64,000 nt of DNA from Theropithecus gelada (taxonomy: Eukaryota > Chordata > Mammalia > Primates > Cercopithecidae): NCBI RefSeq assembly GCF_003255815.1, contig NC_037682.1, positions 7,387,819-7,451,818 on the forward strand, read 5' to 3'. The notes beneath the pieces were generated by a model. It worked only from the letters and a program-made list of their open reading frames with translations. It did no database searches and was not told the origin of the DNA. Of this stretch, positions 11,261 through 23,030 are shown piece after piece (within the stretch, counting starts at the first letter, position 1; each line of letters starts with the position of its first letter). The position numbers and the translations under genes were made by a program.

Positions 11261-12100
11261 AGACCCAGGTCCCTGGCCAGCACTCTTGGCAGCTCCCTTC
11301 CGTGTACCCCATCCCATCTAGACGCTCCTTCAGGATGGTTCCACATGTAGGGTGAAACCTCTCCCAGCCCGGGAGGGCACAGAGGTTTCAGTGCTGCCTG
11401 GTAGGGGAAACCCACCCGAGAGCCCACCCAGAGTGGGGAAAGCCAGGTGTCTCAAGGCAGCACTCGTATCTCAACATGCCCCTCTCTAGACCCTCTCTTT
11501 GCTTTTGAAGTGATAGGACCCTCCTCCCAGCCCTGGGCACATAGAGCTCAAATCTCATTACCATGTTGTGGGCCAGCAACCAGGATCCTTTTGCAAAGCA
11601 AGGCTCCCATCTCTGTGCACTTCTAGGCTACCTTCTTGGATCAGTCCCAACAGAACCTGGAACCAGAGCATATCAGAGCTGGTGAGGTTCTCCTCTCAGT
11701 GAGTGGTGAGCCCCAGGTTTATTTTCCCTAACTGCTCCTTCATTTTCTCCCCTTCTCTAATTTATCACTATAGTCTCCTGTCTGGCCTCCTGAGAATCTC
11801 CTTGAATCTGTCTACTTCTCAGGGTCCTATGGCCAGCCACTGCCCTGATGCAGGCCCTGACCAGAGATGCCTTTCCCAGGTCTAGATCTGATGGAGTCAC
11901 TGCCTGCTTGGCACCAAGAAGCAGCTCTCCAGGCCTTCTGGGGCTACTGAGAGTGAGAGACCTAGAGGGGTCTCTAGGACTCACCCCACTCTGCCCAAAG
12001 CAGATTAGGTGAACAAACTCCTTAATCTGCAAGTCAAGATCTTGGAGGACTTGGACCTTGGATGCTCCAGTTTGTTTTGCTACCATCCTCTGCACCTGGA
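11260..12100. other. Intergenic DNA, no recognised gene
   Basis: Between the degenerate repeat field and the L2 remnants. No coding signal or clear repeat family recognised. Confidence 0.5.
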
Positions 12101-12330
12101 GCTCCCCCACCAACTCACCCACCCATTCTCACTTCTGTGCCTCTGCTGTTTCCTGGGCCTGGAAGCCCTTCTGTGTACCTTCCTCCCTGGCCAACTCCTA
12201 CTTATCCGCTAAGACTCACCTCCTCCCGGCAGTCTTCCCTGACTCCCTGACCCCAACTATGTACATCTCCAATTCTACACTTACCACCTTCTAGGCCCTA
12301 TTTTCCATCTTCAGGTGCAAGATGCATCAT
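12100..12330 (+). mobile_element. L2 LINE 3' fragment
   Basis: Diverged L2-type 3' sequence ('tggccaactcctacttatccgctaagactcacctcc', then 'cagtcttccctgactccct'), a common ancient LINE end. Confidence 0.55.
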
Positions 12331-13200
12331 TGCAAGTTTTGAGAGTGGGGAGTGAAGTCTCATTACATATCTGCATCAATTGGAAAATGCATCGTGATGT
12401 TGGAAATGCTGATATATATATTTAAAGAGTACATACTGTCCCCCACTGTCATTGGTGCTCCTAGTTCATCCCTTGCTCCCAGTGCCCACCACAGGACCTG
12501 ACTCAAAGGCGTCAATGTTTGATGAGTGAATGAATGAGTGAATGAGCTGTTGGAGCACATGGGGTTTGGAGTGGAACAAGGCCAGATGCCACAACATGAA
12601 GCCTCTAACCTCCTCTCCCCACTGCCCTGTCCTGACTCTTCTGGACTGTGAGCACAGCCACATGTCAGCCAGGGTTTTCGGGAATAACCTCTATTGAAAA
12701 ACTTCTGCCTGATGAACTTGTCAGACCAGAGTCTGTGTGTGCGTTCTGAAATGCCAGCCATTCTGTTCCAAGAGGTGGCCTCACCTTCCCACTCCCACCT
12801 AAAGATTCAGTCCCTCCCACCCACAGCCCAATCCACACCCCCTGCCAGGCCTGAAGCTGGGGTCTTTTGAGGGGTGCTGGTCTCCCTTCGTTGATTCCTG
12901 GGCCCAGGAAAAGTGACTTCAGGAAGCCCCAGGTTCAGAAGAGGTTGGTGTGAGCCCCAGGCCTGGGGAAGACTGGTTTTGGGGATGGTGCTGTCCGCTG
13001 TTGGTCCTGGGAAGGTCGATTGCCTTTGCAGGTCAGTGTCAGGCATTTCTTCTCTCTACAAACCTTTGTCCTGTGCCTAGACTGCTCCTGACCAGGATGC
13101 TAGGAGTGCAAAGTGGAGTGGAGCCCCATCTCCGCCCAGCTGGCAGCCCCACAGAGACATCATTACTTGGCATCGCCACTGGATGACTAATAGATGTTGC
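12330..13200. other. Intergenic DNA, no recognised gene
   Basis: Mixed unique sequence with a short AT run at about 12411-12424 and a (gaat/gagt) stretch near 12525-12546. Nothing coding is supported. Confidence 0.5.
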
Positions 13201-13925
13201 AAACTTAGCGCGGCCCACACACTGAGCTCTTGCTCCCACTACCCAGCCCCTGTCCAACCTGCTCCTCTCCCGCCTCCCCATCTCAAGCATGGATCCTCCA
13301 TTTTCCCAAAATCTAGGAGCTGTCCTCGATTCCTCTCTTCCCTCATCTGGCCCCTACCCCCATGTATACCCCTGCTGTCATACAGCATCTCTGGCATATC
13401 TGTCTCTGAAGTACACCCTCGATCCTTCCACTGTGCCCTGCTAAACCCTGGCCTGAGTCTCAATCACCTCTTGCCTGCATGCCTGCACCAGCCTCCTCTC
13501 TGCACGCCCTGCTGCTCCTGCAGGTTGAGCTTCTATAGATCTAAATCAAAGCCCACCCCCAACGACTGCCCCTGCACTTAGGATAAAATCCACCCCACTT
13601 CCTGTGGCCTGTAAGACCTGCACAGACTGGTCCCTGCCCATCTCTCTAACTCGGCAATTTCCATCCTTCCCCTTCCTCTTAGTCTCCAGCTTCTCTGGTC
13701 TTCCTTCTGTCACTAGAACAAGCCAAGTCCATTTCCACCTCTGGGGCCTTAGCTTTACAGTTCCCTTGCCTGGACTGCCCTTCCCCACTTCCGGAGTGGC
13801 AGGCTCCTCCTCGTGCTGCCACCTTGTGGGCGGAAGAGCTCCTGCTCAGAGGTCTCTCCCTTGGCGTCCCTGTTTGTCCTGGTCACTGCTGCACCCCTCA
13901 TCCCTAGCACAAAGTAAGGCCTGCA
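13200..13925 (+). mobile_element. L2 LINE fragment
   Basis: Long diverged match to L2: 'taggataaaatccaccccacttcctgtggcctgtaagacctgcacagactggtcc', then 'ctggggccttagctttacagttcccttgcctgg'. Frames open within it are fossil or chance. Confidence 0.65.
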
Positions 13926-14028
13926 AAAAGAATCAAGACTCCGTGTTAGCCTAGTCTAGTAGGGGAAGAAAACACCTAAACACATATCTCCAATTAACCT
14001 GACAAGAGCTATAGTTTAAGGAAGTGAG

Positions 14029-14266
14029 ATCCCAGCACTTTGGGAGGCCGAGACGGGTGGATCATGAGGTCAGGAGATCAAGACCATCCTGGCTAACACG
14101 GTGAAACCCCGTCTCTACTAAAAAAAAATACAAAAAAACTAGCCGGGCGAGATGGCGGGCGCCTGTAGTCCCAGCTACTCGGGAGGCTGAGGCAGGAGAA
14201 TGGCATAAACCTGGAAGGCGGAGCTTGCCTTCCAGACTCCGTCTCAAAAAAAAAAAAAAAAAAAAA
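14029..14266 (+). mobile_element. AluY, 5'-truncated with internal deletion
   Basis: Starts about 30 bases into the consensus and lacks most of the right arm before the A tail. An 11-bp direct repeat (aaggaagtgag) flanks it at 14018-14028 and 14265-14275. Low divergence suggests a recent insertion. Confidence 0.88.
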
Positions 14267-14569
14267 GGAAGTGAGGGCACTCGGGAGAAGGTCGGGGAGG
14301 GTTGGGTAAAGTCTTGAACATGACATTGTGTGCGTGAGCAGGTTGGAAGTGGCATGTGCCAAGGCTCAGGAGTGAGAGTTTTGTCCTGCTGAGACCTCTT
14401 TTCTCCGCCTCCAACCTGGGCTTTGCAGAGCAGGAGGGCGAGCTCCGGGCTCCCTTGACCTCAGCAGGTGTGTGCCAGATTGATCTGGGGACACTCTTCC
14501 CCAACATGGACAGCCACTCCTCTGATGTCGGGTCCCCAGAAAGTGTAAGGCTCTGGCTGGGATGCTGGG

Positions 14570-14660
14570 AGTTGATTCATTCACTTGATTATTTGACAGT
14601 ATTTGTTGAGCTCCTACTACATGCCAGGCACCTGTGCTTGGCCTTGCGGATCCAACACGG
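14570..14660 (+). mobile_element. Ancient interspersed repeat, L2-like
   Basis: Contains 'attcattcactt...tttgttgagctcctactacatgccaggcac', a widespread ancient repeat end. The exact family is uncertain. Confidence 0.45.
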
Positions 14661-15169
14661 GAAGACACGGGCGGGAAGCTTATGGGCAAACCATACGTGA
14701 TAACAGCCGCTGACAGGTATTGGGTTCTCTTATGTGCAGGGCACTGCAGAGCCCAGCTGATCTCATCCAAAGCGGGAACATCCCTATGAGGCACGCGACA
14801 AGTTCTAAGACTCAGGAGCCTCCTCAGGGGAAGTCAGGGAAAACTCAGGGCGTTTTTGTCAGAGCCAGAGGATGGGAGGGAAGCAGTTGTTTTGGGGGCA
14901 GAGAAAAGAGCTTTTCAGGTATGCGGAACAGTAGATGCAAAGGCCCCGAGGGAGAAAGGGCCCTGGTTATCTGGGAGGCTCCAACATCACCAGGACGCCC
15001 GGGCCCTTCGCTCTTTCCTGCAGAGGGCAGGGACCTTGGGCGGGGGCTGTCAGCCCGCCGGCGCCAGCCCACCAACCATGGCAGGGCTTCAAGACCCCTA
15101 GCTCCTCTCGACCCGCCTCCCACGAGCAGCGCCTCCTCCTGGAACTCTCTGGAAAGTTCACACAGTCCC

Positions 15170-15460
15170 CGCACTGCCCCCGGATCCGAGGTCCTCTTCC
15201 GCGTCGGAGTTTTTGCCTAGACTGGGCCCCAGCGAGCTGCCAGGCCCGGCCCCGTCCCCGAACCCCCGCCCCCGCCCTCATCCTCAACCCAGAGCCCCGC
15301 CCGGCCTGCCAGGAGCCTTGCCCAGCGCGCATGCGCCCCGGAGCCGCCGAGCAGCCTGTTCCCAGAGCCGCTTTGCGCCTTGACGCTCCCAACTGGCTTG
15401 AGTGTCCGACTTACGGTCTCGTCGCTCTCACTGGGCCCACGTTGTGGCCGCTGGTACTTG
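15170..15460. promoter_or_regulatory. Isolated intergenic CpG island with NRF1 site
   Basis: About 28 CpG in 290 bp at roughly 65% GC by hand count, so near the expected frequency, in a region otherwise depleted of CpG. Contains the perfect NRF1 palindrome GCGCATGCGC at 15327-15336 and CCCCGCCC GC boxes at about 15262-15280. It lies midway between the KDM2A 3' end and the GRK2 promoter, and no known gene starts here that I recognise. It could be a promoter of an unannotated transcript or an enhancer. Confidence 0.55.
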
Positions 15461-15489
15461 CCATGTGTCGAGGGGTGGGGTAGGAAAGA

Positions 15490-15652
15490 CTTGGGGGTAG
15501 GATCCCAGTGCCACCTTCTAGGAACCAGGCTGGGTGCCCTAGGCAAGTTACTAACTTCTCAGAGCAGGGTCTTTTTCATCAGTACAAAGGGCGTTCCAGT
15601 GTGGCCTCACTGGATTGTTTTGAGGATTAACTGAGATAAGATGTGTGAAGGG
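15490..15652 (+). mobile_element. MIR fragment
   Basis: MIR-like core and tail ('ggcaagttactaacttctcagagcag' and 'ttgttttgaggattaactgagataa') directly left of an Alu. Confidence 0.6.
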
Positions 15653-15968
15653 GGCCGGTCGCGGTGGCTCACGCTTGTAATCCCAGCACTTTGGGAGGCC
15701 GAGGAGGGCGGATCACCTGAGGTCAGGAGTTCGAGACTAGCCTGGCCAACATGGCGAAACCCCATCTCTACTAAAAATACAAAAATTAGCTGGGCGTGGT
15801 GGCGGTCGCCTGTAGTCCCAGTTACTCAGGAGGCTGAGGCAGAAGAATCGCTTGAACCCGGGAGGCGGAGGTTACAGTGAGCTGAGATCACACCACTGCA
15901 TCACAGTCTGGGCGACAGAGTGAGACTCCATCTCAAAACAAAACAAAACAAAACAAAACAAAAAAACA
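15653..15968 (+). mobile_element. AluS-type, full length
   Basis: Complete dimer with a (caaaa)n tail. The target duplication atgtgtgaag is seen at 15641-15650 and about 15969-15978. Confidence 0.93.
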
Positions 15969-16387
15969 ATGTGTGAAGCGTTGGGCTGGGGAGACGACCC
16001 GCCGAGTGGCCACTGTCACACTAGAGTATCTTGGGCCTCATTTCTGTCTCCCCGGCTTCCTCCATGGTCTCTTTTCTCTCTGTTTCTCTCTACCTCTTTG
16101 CCTTTCCTCTTCTGGGTCTTTCAAGGTGTGTTTCTCTCCCTGTCTCTCTGCCTGCTATCCTATGGCACGCTCTGGGGAGGTAGAACTCCCTGCCCATTGG
16201 ATTGGGGTGGGTGCGGAGGGGGAGGCAGAGGCTGGATGACAGCATTGACAGGGGAAATTCAGGTGTCCCTGGCCTCTGGGGCCTCCTGCCCTCAGTTTCC
16301 TGCACATACTTGGGTGTCAACGCTGAGATTTCCTTCTGGACCTGGGCTCTGAGAGTTGTGGCCTGGAAAGATGGTGAACAGACTGGT

Positions 16388-16955
16388 CTTTTTTTGAGAC
16401 AGGGTCTCAACTCTGTCACCCAGGCTGGAGTGCAGTGGCACAATCATGGCTCACTACAGCGTTAACCTTCCAGGGTAAGGTGATTCTCCTGCCTCAACCT
16501 CCTGAGTAGGTGGGAGTACAGGCACATGCCACCTTGTCTGGCTAAGGGTTATTTTTTTTGAGACAGAGTGTCGCTCTGTCACCCAGGCTGGAGTGCAGTG
16601 GTGCGATCTTAGCTCACTGCAACCTCTACCTCCCGGGTTCAAGCAATTCTCCTGCCTTAGCCTCCCGAGTAGCTGGGATTACAGGCACACGCCACCACGC
16701 TCGGCTAATTTTTGTATTATTGGTAGAGATGGGCTTTCACCATGTTGGTCAGGCTGGTCTCGAACTCCTGACCTCAGATGATCCACACGCTTTGGCCTCC
16801 CGAGGTGCTGGGATTACAGGTGTGAGCCACTGTGCCCGCCTATGTGTTTTTGTGGAGAGGGTTTTGCCATGTTGACCAGGCTGGTCTTGAACTCCTGGCC
16901 TCAAGCGCCCCTCCCACCTTGGACTCCCAAAGTGCTAGGAGTCACTGTGCCTGGC
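16388..16955 (-). mobile_element. Older Alu, interrupted by a second Alu
   Basis: Pieces 16388-16549 and 16843-16955 read as one minus-orientation, diverged Alu. The pieces are separated by the Alu at 16550-16842. Confidence 0.8.
16550..16842 (-). mobile_element. AluS-type nested in older Alu
   Basis: Full-length minus-orientation Alu whose ends fall inside the flanking Alu sequence. Confidence 0.88.
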
Positions 16956-17249
16956 CTGATCCAGTCTGGAGTAGAGGAGGAGATAGTTTCCCAGAGAAAA
17001 GTAATAGGTAAACTGAGTAAGGTATACCAGGTAGAGTGAACAGGACGTACAAAGACCCAGAGACGGTGTTAATTGAAAAGTTGGCTATGAGTGGAGAGGA
17101 AGAGGAGGGACAAATGGTGGGCAATGAAGCCTGAGGGCCTGGCAGCCTCATAGGCCACATTATATGCCACATTCAGACTTTATCCTGAGATGAACACAAT
17201 GAAGGGTTTTAAGCAGGGGAGGGAAGTAATCAAATCAATCTTTTTCTTG

Positions 17250-17851
17250 GCGGGGGGGATGGAATCTTGCTTTTTTTTTTTTTTTTTTTGGGAGACGGAG
17301 TCTCGCTCTGTCGCGTAGGCTGGAGTGCAGTGGCCGGATCTCAGCTCACTGCAAGCACCACCTCCCGGGTTTACGCCATTCTCCTGCCTCAGCCTCCCGA
17401 GTAGCTGGGACTACAGGCGCCCGCCACCTCGCCCGGCTAGTTTTTTTGTACTGTTTAGTAGAGACGGGGTTTCACCGTGTTCGCCAGGATAGTCTCGATC
17501 TCCTGACCTCGTGATCCGCCCGTCTCGGCCTCCCAAAGTGCTGGGATTACAGGCTTGAGCCACCGCGCCCGGCGGAATCTTGCTCTTGTCACCCAGGCTG
17601 GAGTGCAATGGCTCAATCTTAGCTCACTGCAACCTCCACCTCCCGGGTTCAAACCATTCTTCTGCCTCAGCTTCCCAAGTAGCTGGGATTACAGGCACTT
17701 GCCACCACACCTGGCTAATTTTTGTATTTTTAGTAGAGACGGGTTTTCACCATGTTAGCCAGGCTGGTCTCAAACTCCTGACCTCTGGTGATCCACCTGC
17801 CTTGGCCTCCCAAAGTGCTGGGATTACAGGCATGAGCCATTGTGCCCAGCC
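17250..17851 (-). mobile_element. AluS-type interrupted by young AluY
   Basis: 17250-17268 and 17574-17851 form one minus Alu, broken at ggaatcttgct, which is repeated on both sides of the inner element. Confidence 0.88.
17269..17573 (-). mobile_element. AluY of Old World monkey type (AluYR-like)
   Basis: Nearly unmutated AluY with the variant bases typical of cercopithecoid AluYR (ggccggatctcagctc; ccgtctcggcc; aggcttgagccaccgcg). Inserted in another Alu with the duplication ggaatcttgct. Confidence 0.85.
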
Positions 17852-18009
17852 AAATCAATCTTTTAAGATAAATGTCTGGCTACCAACAAGGAGGACAGGG
17901 GATTGGACCAGGGCCCTTGGGGCTTTTCCTGTCGTTGAGGTTCTAGACGGTGGTGGCTTCCACTAGGGTGGCAGGGATGAGATTAGTAAGAGGCAGATGC
18001 ATTTCTGAG

Positions 18010-18622
18010 ATATTTAGGGGCAAAACTGACACTCTTCCTTCCCTGGAAACATCCAAACATGGCCACATCCATATCCATCCTTGGAGAAACCAACATTAAA
18101 TCAGCCCATTGTGCAACACCCTTGTCCACTTCTAGACTGTGCTCCAGAATTGGAGACAGTCCTTTACTAATCAGTTTGGGGAGCAGGATGGGCAGAGATC
18201 CCCAGATTCCTTTGGAGGCAGTGATGGAAGCCTGCTTAGCCTCTCCCAGATGGGACTGCAGCCCTCCTGAGACTCAGCAGTCAGGTAAGGAGGCAGTTCT
18301 CTGGCAGCATCTGGCGCACATAAAGACTAACTTGGACTCAACATGCTGGGTGACGAGAAGCAGTAGGATGAGGTAGGAGACACGCTGGTCACAGCCTGCG
18401 TGGGCCAGACCCTGCTCAGGGACTTTTCTGCAGCTTTAGCAGATGGAGTTGGCCCTGGCTGATGGCTTGGCAGTTGTGGGGATGAAAGATTAGAGATGCC
18501 CCAGCCCATTCTAAGGAGTGCACCACTGGGTGCCTCTGTGGGGCTACTCTGCCTTTTTGGGTGGGAGAATGTCAGGTAATCTCACACTTAAAATGTTCAC
18601 ATCCATTAAAAAGTTCACCTTG
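18010..18622. other. Intergenic DNA, no recognised gene
   Basis: Unique sequence between old repeats and the Alu at 18623. Nothing coding recognised. Confidence 0.5.
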
Positions 18623-18937
18623 GGGCTGGGCGTGGTGGATCATGCCGGTAATCCCAGCACTCTGGGAGGCGGAGGTGGGCGGATCACCTGAGGTCAGGAG
18701 TTCAAGACCAGCCTGGCCAACATGGTGAAACCCCATCTCTACAAAAACACACACATACAAATTAGCTGGACATGATGGTGAGTGCCTGTCATCTCAGCTA
18801 CTCCAGAGGCTTAGGCAGAAGAATCGCTTGAATCTGGGACGCAGAGGCTGCAGTGAGCCTAGATTGTGTCACTGTACTCCAGCCTGGGCGACAGAGCTAG
18901 ACTCCGTCTCAAAAAAAAAAAAAAAAAAAAAAAAAAA
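18623..18937 (+). mobile_element. AluS-type, full length
   Basis: Flanked by the direct repeat aaaaagttcaccttg (about 18608-18622 and 18934-18947). Confidence 0.93.
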
Positions 18938-19099
18938 GTTCACCTTGATGAAGTAAGCACTGTGTTTCTAGAATCAAGTGCTGCTTTTTGGTGTTTAAAA
19001 AATAAGCTAAGGAAATCCAAGCAGTACAGATGCCCCCCAGTTCTGCTACTGCCACTGAGAGGTGAAGCAAGGGCTCCTTGGCCTTAGCCTTCTGACTTA

Positions 19100-19162
19100 C
19101 TTGCTCACACGCACACACCGAAGCAGAAAAGGTTTAGTTTTTGTTTTTAAAGCCTTTTTATT
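19100..19162 (-). terminator. KDM2A: KDM2A polyadenylation site
   Basis: Minus-strand AATAAA at 19162-19157, with a GU-rich downstream element (ggtgtgtgcgtgtgag, about 19119-19104) some 40 bases on. Cleavage is expected near 19135-19145. A second AATAAA occurs about 100 bases upstream (near 19257-19262). Confidence 0.72.
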
Positions 19163-22100
19163 TTTTTTTAAAAAAACAAAAAACCCCCAAACAAAAACAA
19201 AACCTAAATTAAAATATTTCCCATTGGAGGCTATTTCTTTTTTTGTCTTTTAAAAATTTTATTACACAAATATCACCCATTCCCACGTGTCAGAGGAAAG
19301 ATGTCCTTGCTCTCTCTAAAACCAATAGTGGAGAACTTTTAGAAAACAAAACAAAGTCCAACTAGCTTCCTCCTTCCCTGGCCCAAAATAACCTCAATGT
19401 GTCAACTGAGATAGCATAAGACTTATCCCCTTAATGCTTACATTTAATTTAAACTTTTTAGCACAACATTGGAGATTGACTCTAAATCAGCAACAAAAAA
19501 ATATATATTTACAGTATTTCTCCGAAAAACAAAAAACACAACCAAACCCTTTAAACATAAGTGACTTTAGGAGTTTTATTTATGGAGCAGTTATTTTTTT
19601 AATCACCAAGTGATTTTATATTATATATATATAAATTTTCTTCCTTTCCTTTGTGGTTTTTCGCCCCGGTGCTTGGAAAGATGGAGGCAGGGGTTCTGGT
19701 CCTGCAGTCTGAGGGCAGGCTCTCCTGGCAAGGCCGTGTCTAAGAGCAGATTGTAGGACATGCGATGGACTCCCCAGGTTCCTCTGTCCCCCAACAGAGA
19801 CACTTCTTTCCTCCACATGGACCAACCCTCACCTCTAAAAACCATTTCCCCTCAGTCCCAAAGAAAAGGAAAACCCAGCAAGGGCATGGTCCATCTGCTG
19901 CCTCTTCTGGGCTCCCTTTTCTGCTGACCAATTTACGTGCACGGTAAAAATGCATGTTTTTCCAAACCCCCAAAAACAAACATAAAAACCGAAACCCAAA
20001 AGAAACCATTGGCTTGGAAATTTCTGTGGATGAAATGTCCCAAAGTCAGAGGCACTCTCCCGGCACAATCCCTGCTCTGAAGGGGTCTCTCCACCTCCCC
20101 TTTTATAAAAAGACAACAAAATAAAACAAAGTAATCTTTTCAGTATTTTCCACAGGAGCAACCAAAGAAAAAGGCAGGAAGCTTCCAATTATAGGTCATT
20201 AACAATAATAAGGTTTTTGCTCAATACCCAGGGTTCTTTACAGAGAAGTTCCCCTAACTGAGGCACTCTGGAATAAGTCACTGGCATTTCCTCGAAGTTT
20301 CAACCCCAGATTACTGGGGCCTGGAGACCAATGGAAATGGGCAGAGGGTCATGGGAGCAGACTGCTGTTTGTAAGGTGCAGCCAAAAGATTCAGCAGATT
20401 GGAAGAAACAGACAAAATGCCACCCCCTACCAGGACCCAGTTTCTTCTAAGACGGCCAGTTAATGCCAGGGTCAAAACTGGGCTAGGTGGCAGAGGGGAC
20501 CCCTCTGCCTCTATTGCTTTGGAAGTGGCAAGGGTGCAGTTGGCGTCTCTCTTCTGGGTGGCTCACACTTCAGACCCCTGGTGCCTAGGCTCCATTCCCT
20601 ACCTCTGTAGGGCTTCAGGAGGAGGAAAGCCTGAGACTGGGCTACAGGAAGAGGGACAGAAAGGGACTGGGTTGGAGGACCAGAAGGCGGGGCGGTGGGG
20701 GGAAGAAGAGGTTGTGCTATCAGTATCCTTACAGAGGGGGAGCAGAGTGCAAATTTGCATCAGTCATTTATAAGCTCTTGCCATAGGCTGCTGCTACTGA
20801 GCATCTCCTCACACACTTAAAAATATTGACCCAAAAGAAATTCCGACCTTTCTTTCTTTTTTTTTTTTTTAAAGTGCAAAAAGCTCTCTGCTGCCCTAGA
20901 GAGAGGATCTTTGGACAGGCCGTTCAATGCAAAGTAAAAGGGGGCAGCTGATGGGGCTCGACAAAGGGCGGTGGAGCGGGAGACACCATGCTCCCCTCCC
21001 TCCCTCCCTCCACATACACGCGCGGAATACACTCAGCCACACACACAGAGGCACATGCACACCCCCTTCCATGGCTGCAGGCAGAGGGCAGGTGACTGGC
21101 TTCTAAGCAGGACCCCCTGGCTGCCCTGAAAGGTCAGTGAGCCACTGGGGCTAGACACAGGCCTAGGCTCAGGGGGCTCTGCTAAACCAGAGGCCTGGAG
21201 GAGCCTGGCTGGGAGGCAGGTTGGGGCTTGGCCCAGTCCTCTGCCGCCTCCAGCTTGGGGGAGATAGGCTGCTCCCTCTGAGGACGTGCATCCTGGGAAA
21301 GCCTTCTTCAGGCAGAATGAAGACACATGGAAAAGGGCAGTCAGTGGGAGGCAAAAGAGAGAGGGGGAACAAGGAGATGGTGCCTGTCTCAGAATCCACT
21401 TGGGTAGCAACAAAATGGGTGTGTCCCTGGGGTAGACAGTTCCAGCTCCTCTGAAGAGCTTCAACCCCAATAAGTGCAATAAGGACCTCATAGAGACTAG
21501 CAAGGAAGTCGGGTAGGCTGGGGTGGGAAACCTAATTATGTGAATGAGCACGAGTGCTGGGCAGAAACAAGCTCAAGGGAGAGGAAAGGAGGGAGAGCAC
21601 AGTTAAGGACGTGAGGTTTGGGACATCTCAACAGCACCAGTGTGATCGGCACGGGTCTGGAACTCCTGGGGCTGCTGGCCCCTCCTGCGTAAGCCGGGAG
21701 AGTGTGATGGAGGAGAGACACGCACTGGACACCACAAGGAGAACCTGGCCGTGGAGACAGGGCCGCTTTCTTCCCTGGGAGTTTGCTCAGAACCAGGCAC
21801 TGCTGGGGACCATGGGTGAGGAGGAGGGGCACAGGGCCCAGTGCAGATGAAGGTTGCACAAACACCCCAAACTGAGAGCCCGGTCTCCTGGCAGGCGAGT
21901 AAGCGAGCAGGCACCTCGACAGCACAGCCTGTGCTTTCCCCTCAGATCAATCTGCTACTCCCTTTTCCTTAGGAGGGAGAGGAGCAGGCAGGTAAGCCTG
22001 GTGTCCACCACCCTCTCTGCCCTACCTGTAGAGGAAGGGCTCAAGGGACAGGAGAGCAGAGAGGGAGTGTGACGCTGGCCTCAGAGCCCGTGCAGGGTCG

Positions 22101-22169
22101 AGGAGAGGTTCTCCTCGGTGGGGAGTCAGGGGAAGATCGGTTTCCTGTTGAGTCTGGGCTGGGTGTGTC
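19135..22169 (-). other. KDM2A: KDM2A 3' untranslated region
   Basis: About 3.0 kb of the last exon after the stop. It is free of Alu and other obvious repeats, in sharp contrast to the introns, and AT-rich toward the distal end (tatatata runs at about 19500 and 19622). It contains a perfect 8-bp-stem hairpin at 22099-22117. The distal end is inferred from the poly(A) signal, not from transcript data. Confidence 0.8.
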
Positions 22170-22351
22170 TTAGCTGATCTTCTGTATCAGCTTCTCGTCA
22201 GACAGGCAGTAGAGGCTGTTGATGGACAAGTCTGAGATGAAGTGCTCGCAGGCTTTTCGAGTGATCTGCTTGCATCCTCGAAGGTCGATCAAGGTGACGT
22301 TGGCAATGCGCCGTAGGTAGATCAGGGTCTGGTCTGTCAATTTATTGCAAC
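22170..22351 (-). CDS. KDM2A: KDM2A exon 21, coding part (to residue 1162 and stop)
   Basis: Acceptor cccaacag before 22351; stop TAA at 22172-22170. Encodes (G)CNKLTDQTLIYLRRIANVT... to ...LSDEKLIQKIS. Last leucine-rich repeats and C-terminus, identical in length to the known protein. Confidence 0.97.
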
Positions 22352-22814
22352 CTGTTGGGAAAGTGGACATAATGACAATGCTCACATACACACAACCTTC
22401 CTCTGCCATTCAATTCCCGTAGCCGTCTTCCTTCAAAATGCTAAACAAAAGCCCTCTTTGTCCCACAACTCCCTGGCTCAGAGACCAAAAGGCCATCAGC
22501 ACCTCTAAAGGGACCCTGCTGCCTCACTCCCATCACCATCTGACAACAAGCACAAGGGCTGCAAGGCTGACCAAACTCCAGCTGGATGTTGTCTGCGCAC
22601 ACAGGCAACCAACTTAACTACTCAAGGCCTCAGTCCCCCATCAAGTTAAAAAAGGGACAGAAATCCATGTCCTTGTCCAGATGTGAAGAAATGAGCTAAT
22701 GGAGCTAATGTGAGTCAATGAACAGGCCCAAGGTCATTCTGGTTTACTGATCAAGTTCCAGGGAGGGCTGGAGGCAGGGGGCACTGCTGCTTATGAACAA
22801 CAGTAGTGGCATAC
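22352..22814 (-). other. KDM2A: KDM2A intron 20
   Basis: 463 bp, no recognised repeats. Confidence 0.85.
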
Positions 22815-23030
22815 CTGCCATATTGAGCTCTGTGAGAGAGTAGCGAGTGGAAGACCCAACAGCGGTGAGTAGATTGGAGGACTGATCTGTAAGGTGGCTG
22901 CAGTGACTGAGGTCGAGTCGAGACAGGAGGGGCATGTGGCGAATGATGAGGCGAAGCGTGGCATCTGTGATGTCAAGGCCTGCCAGCCGGAAGTCAGTCA
23001 TGTTCCGGAGCTTGCTGCGATTGTCCTGAC
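22815..23030 (-). CDS. KDM2A: KDM2A exon 20 (leucine-rich repeats, to about residue 1103)
   Basis: Acceptor tgtgcag, donor GTATGC at 22814. Encodes QDNRSKLRNMTDFRLAGLDI... then RLDLSHCSHLTD and ...LTELNMAG. 216 bp, phase-preserving LRR exon. Confidence 0.96.

Larger units (their letters stand above)
16958..18010. mobile_element. Ancient L2-like repeat interrupted by Alus
   Basis: 16958-17242 and 17852-18010 carry the recurrent ancient-repeat phrases 'gactttatcctgagatgaac...gggttttaagcaggggaggga' and 'ggtggtggcttccactagggtggcaggg'. The break is filled by Alus with the duplication aaatcaatctttt. Family assignment is tentative. Confidence 0.5.

Noticed and set aside
13183..13954. Frames within L2 sequence
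   Set aside because: Short, chance or fossil; no intact L2 ORF.
16550..16842. Pol III A/B box motifs in Alus resembling tRNA promoters
   Set aside because: Part of the 7SL-derived Alu left arm; no tRNA cloverleaf is present.
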